Notes under the pieces: generated by a model | Databases searched by the model: none | What the model was told of the DNA's origin: nothing | What the model saw: only the letters and a program-made list of their open reading frames with translations | Program-made: the position numbers and the translations under genes | Origin: Thermoplasmata archaeon | GTDB taxonomy: Archaea > Thermoplasmatota > Thermoplasmata > Thermoplasmatales > Thermoplasmataceae | Length of the DNA stretch: 5,939 nucleotides | Direction of reading: 5' to 3' | Assembly: GCA_021811505.1 (NCBI GenBank) | Contig: JAJZOM010000104.1 | Span: 1 to 5,939 of the forward strand | Shown: in pieces, positions 1 through 5,736 of the stretch | How positions within the stretch are numbered: the first letter of the stretch is position 1 | How the letters are laid out: each line of letters begins with the position of its first letter

Positions 1-117
1 GGTGGGGCATACGCCTACCGCCTTAACTCTTATCAGGACTTGACCCTCATCTATCTCAGGTATTATGCGCTCCTCTATTCTAACATCTTCTTTGCCGTAT
101 AAAACCGCAGCTTTCAT
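1..117 (-). CDS. Zinc-dependent (MDR family) alcohol dehydrogenase, N-terminal part only
   Basis: The reverse strand from an ATG at 117 reads MKAAVLYGKEDVRIEERIIP and continues to ...VLIRVKAVGVCPT at the window edge: 39 open codons without a stop. This is the start of the GroES-like domain of medium-chain dehydrogenases/reductases: the MKAAVLYG opening strand, then a V-(L/I)-(I/V)-(R/K)-V-x-A strand leading into G-V-C-x-T. Cys37 matches the first catalytic zinc ligand of the family (usually in GxCGTD/GxCHTD). Members oxidise alcohols, polyols or sugars, or reduce aldehydes, using NAD(P) in the cytoplasm; the substrate cannot be told from this fragment. It lies 45 bases downstream of the permease on the same strand, so the two may be co-transcribed, though a TATA-like, T-rich stretch in the gap could give it its own promoter. 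There is no clear Shine-Dalgarno sequence. The gene is cut by the window, not visibly broken. Confidence 0.85.
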   Translation of the reverse strand, partial: MKAAVLYGKEDVRIEERIIPEIDEGQVLIRVKAVGVCPT

Positions 118-162
118 TCGACAGTATATAAGAAATAGAAATAAAAAATATTGGAAGAGTAA
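118..162 (-). promoter_or_regulatory. Short A/T-rich gap: candidate permease terminator and dehydrogenase promoter
   Basis: On the minus strand the gap after the permease stop contains a run of six T (143-148) inside a T-rich tract (about 132-150), then TTATATAC (124-131). Archaeal termination typically uses such T-runs, so the tract could end permease transcription. The T/A-rich part near 139-149 is about 25-30 bases before the ATG at 117 and could equally be a TATA element for a leaderless dehydrogenase transcript. TTATATAC is the better TATA match but lies only about 10 bases from the ATG, too close for a leaderless start. The sequence alone does not decide between these roles. Confidence 0.4.
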
Positions 163-1629
163 TTACTGATTAGAGTCCTCGATTCCCACTTCCTTATATA
201 TGTAAGAGGTTCCCAGCGTGTTCCTGACATACTTAATTGCGACATATATTGCCATTATCGCTGAGGTAACGAGTACGAATATCAACCCTCCGAAATATGG
301 CTCGGTCAGTGAGCTATAACCCTCATAGAACGAGTATACAAACAGCGCTATAGCTCCAGCCGGCGCAACTATTGATATAAGCAGATTCCGAAGAGTCGTA
401 AGCTTCTGCTTCTTGCGATGCAGATAGAAAGCAAGGCTGATATCCGGGATGATGTGGTGTATGAACCAGTACGCCACAGCCATGCTTCCTGCCAGGAAAA
501 GAGCGTCAAAGACTCCCTGAGTCAGTCCGTAGTAGTATATCATTACAGACTCGTCAATGACCGTAGCCGCCAGGCCAATGACCAGATTAACAATAGCAGC
601 ATTGACGGGTATGCCTTTACTGGAAACCTTTGAGAGGAACTTACCGCCCATGAAGTTGTCTCTGCCCATTGAGTAAAGCAATCTCGCCGTTGTCATGCCC
701 GGCACGAATCCGCCGAATCCCTGGCCAACAAGGGCAACTAGGAAGAACAAAAACGCAGCCGGCAGTCCCAAATACGGCATGAATGCAGCCAGTCCGGGGC
801 TAAGATCGCTAACCAAAGCGGATGCGTGTGGTAATCCAACTGCAACAACTTCAGCATATATCGTCAACACACCAACAACCGTAGGGATCACCACACCAAT
901 GATAATTGCCCTCCAGACATCCCTGAAAGGCGCTTTGCCCTCTTCGGAGAAGAACAGCGGTACACCATATCCCGTATAAAAGAGGAAGCCTGCAAGTATC
1001 ACGCCAAGAAAGAGCCCGCTTGCTCCTCCTGGGGCTGATGAGAATGAGAATGCAAGAGTGCTGTTATAGGGAGTCTTTGCTATCACGATGAGAGAGTATA
1101 CAACCAGGATTACAACCTGTATTATGCCTGAAATTATGACGGCCTTCAATGAAATCGAGAGATCAAGAACAGTGACAAGGAACATGGCGAACATGAATAG
1201 CACAGATAACAGGATAAACACCCATGAAGGCAGGATGTACTGGAACATGTAGTCCAACGAAGTGTACATGACGTAAGCAAACGCAGTATAATTAAGAACG
1301 TCAAAGGTGAAGAAGTACATCAGGTTGTCCAAGCCCACGAACTTACCAACTGCCTTCCCGAATCCCAGTTCTGCCAGGCCATAATAACCTCCTGCGAAAG
1401 AGGCAATCCTGCTGTATTCCAGAATCGGTACGGTTGCAAGTAGGATCAGCACTGCCCCGATAATCGGGATAAGCGGAGCAGCGAATCCACCATACTGGAC
1501 AGCGGCAGCAGCGTTCGAGACCGCCATAGCCATTGGATAAATGGCCGCAACCGTAAGGAAAGCCATAGCCCACAGTCCAACTTTCTTTTTTGATAATTCG
1601 GTCGATTTCTCTTCGGTCATAAAACTCAT
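163..1629 (-). CDS. APC-superfamily amino acid/amine permease
   Basis: An integral membrane transporter of about 488 residues, the usual size for the amino acid-polyamine-organocation superfamily. Residue numbers are from the ATG at 1629. About twelve hydrophobic segments are visible, near 19-44, 49-71, 98-124, 136-156, 162-184, 205-228, 240-263, 282-304, 343-358, 364-395, 414-436 and 445-468. Family marks include a small-residue-rich first helix, the loop ASFAGGYYGLAELGFGKAVG (76-95), FFSEEGKAPFRDVW (226-239) and TTARLLYSMGRDN (313-325), the last very typical of APC carriers. The reading frame extends to a TTG at 1647, but I prefer the ATG at 1629: a TATA-like TTTAA (1651-1655) lies about 24 bases upstream, the spacing expected for a leaderless transcript. 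A second ATG at 1620 is possible. The gene is divergent from the aldolase and precedes the alcohol dehydrogenase. Members usually import amino acids or amines by proton symport; the actual substrate is unknown, and an organic acid or another small compound is possible. Confidence 0.88.
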   Translation of the reverse strand: MSFMTEEKSTELSKKKVGLWAMAFLTVAAIYPMAMAVSNAAAAVQYGGFAAPLIPIIGAVLILLATVPILEYSRIASFAGGYYGLAELGFGKAVGKFVGLDNLMYFFTFDVLNYTAFAYVMYTSLDYMFQYILPSWVFILLSVLFMFAMFLVTVLDLSISLKAVIISGIIQVVILVVYSLIVIAKTPYNSTLAFSFSSAPGGASGLFLGVILAGFLFYTGYGVPLFFSEEGKAPFRDVWRAIIIGVVIPTVVGVLTIYAEVVAVGLPHASALVSDLSPGLAAFMPYLGLPAAFLFFLVALVGQGFGGFVPGMTTARLLYSMGRDNFMGGKFLSKVSSKGIPVNAAIVNLVIGLAATVIDESVMIYYYGLTQGVFDALFLAGSMAVAYWFIHHIIPDISLAFYLHRKKQKLTTLRNLLISIVAPAGAIALFVYSFYEGYSSLTEPYFGGLIFVLVTSAIMAIYVAIKYVRNTLGTSYIYKEVGIEDSNQ

Positions 1630-1648
1630 AGAATTATGAACAATCAAG

Positions 1649-1660
1649 GCTTAAACCTTC
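1649..1660 (-). promoter_or_regulatory. TATA-like box of the permease
   Basis: The minus strand reads GAAGGTTTAAGC, with the TTTAA core about 24 bases before the ATG at 1629. This is the archaeal TATA position relative to a transcription start, so transcription would begin at or next to the ATG (leaderless). No Shine-Dalgarno sequence precedes the ATG. The call rests on spacing and composition only. Confidence 0.45.
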
Positions 1661-1666
1661 CGCACC

Positions 1667-1674
1667 AGTGCACT
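1667..1674. repeat. Eight-base perfect palindrome AGTGCACT
   Basis: AGTGCACT is its own reverse complement and lies about 12 bases upstream of the permease TATA-like box, beside where the transcription factor B recognition element would sit. A symmetric site here could be an operator, but eight bases is short enough to occur by chance. Confidence 0.25.
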
Positions 1675-1781
1675 CGAACAATAATCTCAATTTACCGCAC
1701 AGAATCAGACAGATACGCGGTCAAGGGGATTTGTAATAGATATCAAGTAGAATCTTGAAATCCACCATTCACTGCGATCAA

Positions 1782-1795
1782 TTTAATTATTATAG
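1782..1795 (+). promoter_or_regulatory. TATA-like box of the aldolase-aldehyde dehydrogenase unit
   Basis: TTTAATTATTATAG lies with its first half centred about 24 bases before the aldolase ATG at 1810. The sequence between them (about 1796-1809) has no Shine-Dalgarno match. Both points fit a leaderless archaeal transcript starting at or beside the ATG. Confidence 0.5.
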
Positions 1796-1809
1796 CTTGA
1801 TAATCCGCT

Positions 1810-2568
1810 ATGGTAAATGGATACGGCAAGAGTCATCGACTCAGCAGACTTTTTGGAAGCCCTACCGGGAAAATCCTTATTATGGCAATGGACCATGGAA
1901 TTCCATATGGCGATGTGAAAGGGCTGGAGGACATTGAAGAATTGTTGAAAATCGCTGGACGTGGCGTTGATGCCGTTATCCTTAACCGCGGAATGATAGA
2001 TACATTAGACCATGAGGTTCTTAACCGGTTCTCCCTGATATATAAGCTCAATGGAGTGACCTCTTATGCTCCCAACCCCTTTGATCTCGTGATGTTCTCG
2101 ACAGTTGAGGAGGCACTTTCTTACGATCCAGTTGCGCTATCCTACGAATTTTACATCGGAGGGGAACATGAAAACAGAAAATTGAGCGAACTTTCGCAGG
2201 TGCTCATGGACTCCAGAAAATATGATGTGCCTGTAATCAGTCATATCTATCCCAACGAGGAGAAGAAAGACCCAAAGATGGTCTCACACTGCATCAGACT
2301 GGGTTGGGAACTGGGTACTGATATCATCAAGACGTTTTATTACCCAGGAATGAGGGATCAGGTATCCAGAACAAGGAAACCAATTCTCATTGCGGGTGGC
2401 GGAAAAATGAACAACATGGACGAAGTCGTAAGGTACGTTCAATCCGCGATGAACGAGGGCGTAAGAGGAATAGCCATGGGTAGAAATTTCTGGGGATGGG
2501 GATCTGAAACCCGTTCCCTGGTTGAAAAACTCGATAAGGTCGTCCATGGTAAAAGCGAAAGGAATTAA
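1810..2568 (+). CDS. Class I aldolase, archaeal fructose-bisphosphate aldolase/LsrF-like (DhnA, COG1830) family
   Basis: A 252-residue cytoplasmic TIM-barrel enzyme, a normal length for the family. Visible marks in order: MAMDHGIPYG (25-34), where Asp28 matches the active-site Asp of archaeal FBP aldolases; VISHIYP (142-148), with Tyr147 at the position of the proposed acid/base Tyr; TDIIKTFYYPG (170-180), with Lys174 as the Schiff-base lysine; and two phosphate-binding loops, IAGGGKMN (194-201) and GIAMGRNFWG (220-229). The family splits or makes ketose phosphates through a lysine imine; it includes archaeal FBP aldolase, the aromatic-pathway ADTH synthase and LsrF of autoinducer-2 breakdown. 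The motifs do not tell these apart. The ATG at 1810 is chosen because of the TATA-like box 24 bases upstream. The aldehyde dehydrogenase follows after 46 bases on the same strand, so a shared transcript is likely and the dehydrogenase may oxidise the aldehyde released. With a sugar kinase nearby, a catabolic ketose-phosphate aldolase is my best guess. Confidence 0.87.
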   Translation: MVNGYGKSHRLSRLFGSPTGKILIMAMDHGIPYGDVKGLEDIEELLKIAGRGVDAVILNRGMIDTLDHEVLNRFSLIYKLNGVTSYAPNPFDLVMFSTVEEALSYDPVALSYEFYIGGEHENRKLSELSQVLMDSRKYDVPVISHIYPNEEKKDPKMVSHCIRLGWELGTDIIKTFYYPGMRDQVSRTRKPILIAGGGKMNNMDEVVRYVQSAMNEGVRGIAMGRNFWGWGSETRSLVEKLDKVVHGKSERN

Positions 2569-2601
2569 AAACGATTATGCCTGATAATTATGGTTTAAGC
2601 T

Positions 2602-2607
2602 GGGGGA
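2602..2607 (+). promoter_or_regulatory. Purine-rich ribosome binding site of the aldehyde dehydrogenase
   Basis: GGGGGA ends seven bases before the ATG at 2615, a fair partial match to a Shine-Dalgarno sequence. It supports that ATG and fits the archaeal pattern in which an internal operon gene uses a ribosome binding site while the first gene is leaderless. An A/T-rich stretch (GATAATTATG, 2583-2592) in the same gap could instead be a weak independent promoter. Confidence 0.5.
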
Positions 2608-2614
2608 CAACAAG

Positions 2615-4123
2615 ATGGGAAATGTGGACAAAGTATTAAATCTGAAGGCGTTCATAGATGGTCAGTGGGTCAGCAGTGACAAAGAGATTTCGGTGCTGAA
2701 CCCTGCAACCGGTGGGTTGATGGCAAAGGTACCGAGTTGCGATGGAGGAATTCTTGAGGAAGCTGTTGATGGGGCATCCGACTCGTTTGCTAAAGGCTCA
2801 TGGTCCCGGCTGAGCCCGGGGGATAGGAGTAATGTACTTCTCAAGGTCGCAGATATGCTGGAATCAAGGACAGCAGAGATTGCCCATATTGAGTCAAGGA
2901 ACACTGGAAAGTCCATAAAACAGACCATGAACTACGATATACCATATACTATCGATAACATACGCTTTATTGCAGGTGCGTCCCGTGTTCTCGAAGGCAA
3001 GGCCATGGCAGAATACTCCTCGGAAGGGACGAGTGCGGTAAGACGTGAACCAATAGGGGTAGTAGGAGTGATTACCCCATGGAATTATCCCCTGATGATG
3101 GCCATCTGGAGGGCATTGCCTGCGCTTGCGGTTGGAAATTCGGTAATCCTGAAACCTGCCAGCTACACGCCAGTTTCAACCCTCCTTCTAGCTGAAATGT
3201 TTGAAAAGGCTGGCCTGCCAAAGGGAGTTCTTAACGTCGTAACTGGACCTGGAGGTATCATAGGAGAATCCCTTGCGAGGGATAGGAAAGTAGATATGAT
3301 TGCCTTCACCGGGAGCGAGGAGGTTGGAAGAAGGCTTTCCGAACTTGGCTCAACCACTCTGAAAAAGGTCTCCTTGGAACTTGGGGGGAAAGCTCCGTTT
3401 ATAGTTTTTGACGATGCGGACATTGGGGCGGCGGTTAATGGAGCCTTGGTGGGAGGCCTTGTAAATAATGGGGAAGACTGCGCTAATTCGACCAGGTATT
3501 ACGTCCATGAAAAAGTCATGGATAGATTCAAGAATGCCCTGATTTCCGGACTTAAGAAAGCAAAGGTGGGGAATCCGCTTTCACCTGACACAGACATGGG
3601 TCCGCTTATCTCTGCCTCTCACAGGGAAAGGGTCGCAGGGTACATTCGTAAAGGCATTGAAGAGGGCGGCAAACTAGAGTATGGTGGTGATGTGCCAAAA
3701 GTCAACGGAGGTGAAGAGGGATTTTTCCTCAATCCTTCAGTCATATATACCGAAAACGAGAAATCTGCCATCGTCAAGGAAGAAATATTCGGACCAGTAT
3801 TCACAGTACTGTCCTTTAACGATTATGATGACGTCATTCAGAGAAGCAACGATGTAATCTATGGTTTGGGCTCATCCGTCTGGACCAAAGACGTTACAAA
3901 GGCGATGCGCGCTACAAGAGATCTTAGATTCGGAACAGTATGGGTAAACGAACACGTCGTGGTACCATCCGAAATGCCTTGGGCTGGATATAAAATGAGT
4001 GGCCATGGAGCATCTCTCTCACAATATTCTCTTGAGGAATTTACTTATGTAAAGCACGTGTACTTCGACCTATCGGGCAGCGAAAGGAAGTCATGGTACT
4101 GGCAGATATATGGAAAACGCTGA
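2615..4123 (+). CDS. NAD(P)-dependent aldehyde dehydrogenase
   Basis: A full-length (502 residues) cytoplasmic member of the aldehyde dehydrogenase superfamily, oxidising an aldehyde to its acid. Key features in order: TPWNYPL (154-160) with the oxyanion Asn157; LKPASYTP (179-186) with cofactor-binding Lys180; FTGSEEVG (231-238), the dinucleotide-binding turn; LELGGK (254-259) with general base Glu255; NNGEDCANSTR (284-294) with nucleophile Cys289; EEIFGPV (389-395) with Glu390; and PSEMPWAGYKMSG (451-463) near the C-terminus. All catalytic residues are present. The PSEMP...SG...YSLEEFTYVKHVY ending resembles the gamma-aminobutyraldehyde dehydrogenase branch, but archaeal enzymes for lactaldehyde, glyceraldehyde or semialdehydes share much of it, so the substrate is open. 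Ser183 sits where NAD-preferring enzymes usually have Glu, which may allow NADP; this is inference. It probably follows the aldolase in an operon and could remove the aldehyde made by it. Confidence 0.93.
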   Translation: MGNVDKVLNLKAFIDGQWVSSDKEISVLNPATGGLMAKVPSCDGGILEEAVDGASDSFAKGSWSRLSPGDRSNVLLKVADMLESRTAEIAHIESRNTGKSIKQTMNYDIPYTIDNIRFIAGASRVLEGKAMAEYSSEGTSAVRREPIGVVGVITPWNYPLMMAIWRALPALAVGNSVILKPASYTPVSTLLLAEMFEKAGLPKGVLNVVTGPGGIIGESLARDRKVDMIAFTGSEEVGRRLSELGSTTLKKVSLELGGKAPFIVFDDADIGAAVNGALVGGLVNNGEDCANSTRYYVHEKVMDRFKNALISGLKKAKVGNPLSPDTDMGPLISASHRERVAGYIRKGIEEGGKLEYGGDVPKVNGGEEGFFLNPSVIYTENEKSAIVKEEIFGPVFTVLSFNDYDDVIQRSNDVIYGLGSSVWTKDVTKAMRATRDLRFGTVWVNEHVVVPSEMPWAGYKMSGHGASLSQYSLEEFTYVKHVYFDLSGSERKSWYWQIYGKR

Positions 4124-4143
4124 TTCTCCTGTTTCCCTTTCTT
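4124..4143 (+). terminator. Pyrimidine-rich terminator candidate after the aldehyde dehydrogenase
   Basis: Immediately after the TGA stop the plus strand is almost pure T and C (TTCTCCTGTTTCCCTTTCTT), the kind of T-rich tract archaea use to end transcripts without a hairpin. It fills the short gap between convergent genes. No matching T-tract is seen in the gap for the kinase on the other strand, so the kinase transcript may run into the aldehyde dehydrogenase 3' end. Confidence 0.4.
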
Positions 4144-4145
4144 AA

Positions 4146-5561
4146 TCATGAGACTTCGGAAAGAGCATTTCTAAGTTTTGTGAATCGGTGAAAATTCTCC
4201 TCGTGTACTCGATACGATGGATCGGGATCAATGGACGCTTTCTCCTTCAACCCAAATTTTTCAGTATCTGCAGGATAATGTTTAATCAACTTCAAGGATT
4301 TCATGGAAACTAGCGCTGCCCCCAAAGTGCCAGGTTCTCCATCGACGATCAAGTATTTCATGTTAGTAAGGGACGATATGATTCTTCCCAGGTTCTGTTT
4401 TGAAAACCCACCCCCAGCAACTATCATGTTTGGCGATCTCCTAGCTATTAACACCAGGTTCGATATCATATCTGCACTAAGATATGCTAGAGAATGCACT
4501 ACCGAAGCTATAAGGTCATCCTGTGTGGTTGATTTCTCAAGACCAAAGAATCCCCCTCTAAGTTCTGGGCTGAAGACTGGGCATCTTTCGCCGAGAAGAT
4601 AAGGCAGAAACAAGACACTGCGGGGGTTAATATCAATCCTCTCCACATCTACGTTTCTACCGAATATATCGTGTACCCAGTCCATAACAGTAGAATACTG
4701 TGAGTTGCATCCATTGACCAGGAACCTGTCTTCAAAAAAGATATCATTGTAGAGTACGCTGCTGTTTGCTGGAACATCCGAAACAAATCCGGCACATAGT
4801 GTCGACCCGTTACTGGCAAACATCTTTGAATCGGATATACCCAAGAGTCCAAGTGCAGACAAAATAGTGTCCACCGTTCCAATACTTACTTCAACAGTCC
4901 TGTAAGTCCCACTGAATTCGGGCTGGACAAGAATGGGTAGTTTTTCTGTAACTCCAAGGTCATGAACAAGTTCGTGCCACCAGTCCATGGAATCGTGTCG
5001 AACGAGACCCCATTCAAATGAAGTGTTGATATCCTGCACGGGAATTTCATATGAATTCTCCATCAGCCTATTGAATATGTATCCATTGAGATCCAGTATC
5101 CATCTAGAGCGTTTGAATACAGTAGGAAGATTTTCCTTTACCCACATTATCTTATGAGGCAACATCTGCACATTCAGTGCGTTCAGTGTCATTTTCTGGA
5201 ATTCATAATTTCTGAGCTTGCTAAAGTATTCAGAACCACGCAGGGAATTGTAAGGTATGCCTGTAAGTGGTCGAAGATCAGAATCTACGAGAACCATTAT
5301 GGGAGCCATAGATGAAATGGAGATGCCTTTTACGCCCAAAGAAACGAATTCATCTAGGATTTGCTTGAACATCTTGAAAACAATGTCTACATCGACATGA
5401 TTTTCCTGAAACGTATTCTGTGGGTACCTTATCCTCTTCCTTTTCGTGACCTTGAATGTTTTTGCATCATACAGCGTTGCCTTGATGGATGATGACCCGA
5501 CATCTACGCCACCGATAAGCAAAGAATTTCCCGACGATTTGGCCACAAATGGAAATGACAA
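4146..5561 (-). CDS. FGGY-family carbohydrate kinase
   Basis: About 471 residues, the normal size for FGGY sugar kinases, which transfer phosphate from ATP to a ketose, polyol or sugar acid. Residue numbers are from the TTG at 5561. Visible: phosphate loop GGVDVGSSSIKATLYD (17-32) with Asp20; SISSMAPIMVLVDSD (81-95); GTVDTILSALG (228-238), where Asp231 is the likely catalytic base; NGSTLCAGF (251-259), the second phosphate motif with Asn for the usual Gly; FLPYLLGERCPVFSPELRGG (318-337), the family's GER-P-RG segment; IVAGGGFSKQNLGRI (380-394) and GTLGAALVSM (411-420), the adenosine side. The substrate cannot be assigned; xylulose, ribulose, rhamnulose, fuculose, glycerol and autoinducer-2 kinases all belong here. 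No in-frame ATG precedes the phosphate loop: candidates are TTG 5561, GTG 5546 and TTG 5522. The TATA-like box centred near 5575 favours the GTG. The gene is convergent with the aldehyde dehydrogenase, so it has its own promoter. A shared pathway with the aldolase is plausible but inferred. Confidence 0.88.
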   Translation of the reverse strand: MSFPFVAKSSGNSLLIGGVDVGSSSIKATLYDAKTFKVTKRKRIRYPQNTFQENHVDVDIVFKMFKQILDEFVSLGVKGISISSMAPIMVLVDSDLRPLTGIPYNSLRGSEYFSKLRNYEFQKMTLNALNVQMLPHKIMWVKENLPTVFKRSRWILDLNGYIFNRLMENSYEIPVQDINTSFEWGLVRHDSMDWWHELVHDLGVTEKLPILVQPEFSGTYRTVEVSIGTVDTILSALGLLGISDSKMFASNGSTLCAGFVSDVPANSSVLYNDIFFEDRFLVNGCNSQYSTVMDWVHDIFGRNVDVERIDINPRSVLFLPYLLGERCPVFSPELRGGFFGLEKSTTQDDLIASVVHSLAYLSADMISNLVLIARRSPNMIVAGGGFSKQNLGRIISSLTNMKYLIVDGEPGTLGAALVSMKSLKLIKHYPADTEKFGLKEKASIDPDPSYRVHEENFHRFTKLRNALSEVS

Positions 5562-5566
5562 GGTTG

Positions 5567-5580
5567 CATATCAATATATG
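5567..5580 (-). promoter_or_regulatory. TATA-like box of the kinase
   Basis: The minus strand reads CATATATTGATATG. With the core TATATT centred near 5575, an archaeal transcription start would fall around 5549-5551. That is downstream of the TTG at 5561 and only a few bases before the GTG at 5546, so a leaderless or nearly leaderless GTG start is favoured. A second A/T-rich box at 5592-5603 (TATATGTTATTT) could instead serve a transcript with a short leader. No Shine-Dalgarno sequence is seen before either codon. Confidence 0.4.
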
Positions 5581-5668
5581 AGTTGACACAAAATAACATA
5601 TAGTCCAGATTCTTCGATTACCAGTCTCACAGACCATTGTTTCAGTCACAATTAGATATTCCTATTGG

Positions 5669-5682
5669 AAACATCATTGTTT
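5669..5682. repeat. Inverted repeat AAACA-TCAT-TGTTT
   Basis: Perfect five-base arms around a four-base centre, between the kinase promoter and the transposase remnant. It could be a regulator site for the kinase or part of the old insertion sequence end. The arms are short, so chance is possible. Confidence 0.25.
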
Positions 5683-5736
5683 GTATAAAATTTACCACAA
5701 ATGTACAATCAAAATGTCTGGAGTGGATAACTATAG

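Larger units (their letters stand above)
1644..1802. promoter_or_regulatory. Candidate operator array: five TCAAG/CTTGA copies in the divergent promoter
   Basis: TCAAG begins at 1644, 1721 and 1743 on the plus strand, and its complement CTTGA begins at 1754 and 1796. The steps are 77, 22, 11 and 42 bases, all close to whole turns of DNA. The copies at 1741-1747 (TATCAAG) and 1796-1802 (CTTGATA) form a seven-base inverted pair, and those at 1743-1747 and 1754-1758 form a five-base inverted pair with a six-base spacer. The outermost copies lie between each TATA-like box and its start codon, where a repressor would block transcription. By base frequency, well under one copy would be expected in this length. 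That it binds a regulator of both the permease and aldolase units is inference. Confidence 0.35.
5562..5736. other. Intergenic region upstream of the kinase
   Basis: No convincing gene lies in these 175 bases on either strand. The kinase-proximal end holds TATA-like sequences on the minus strand (near 5567-5580 and 5592-5603). A 14-base inverted repeat, AAACA-TCAT-TGTTT, is at 5669-5682. The part next to the transposase remnant probably contains what is left of the insertion sequence's end, but without a second end or a reference element I cannot place its terminal repeat. Confidence 0.5.

Noticed and set aside
418..979. Plus-strand frames opposite the permease
   Set aside because: They lie wholly antisense to a clear membrane protein gene and have no family resemblance.
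1630..1647. Six-residue extension of the permease to a TTG start
   Set aside because: The TATA-like box at 1651-1655 is too close to the TTG at 1647 for it to be the start; the ATG at 1629 has the right spacing.
1689..1700. AATTTACC followed by CACA-like sequence, similar to 5689-5700 in the other intergenic region
   Set aside because: The match is eight exact bases plus an interrupted four; too short in A/T-rich DNA to claim a shared operator.
1755..1937. A 60-codon plus-strand frame overlapping the aldolase start
   Set aside because: It overlaps the aldolase in another frame, covers the promoter, and its translation resembles no family I know; it is a shadow.
5467..5649. A minus-strand 60-codon frame at the kinase 5' end
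   Set aside because: It overlaps the phosphate-loop coding region of the kinase out of frame and has no recognisable motif.
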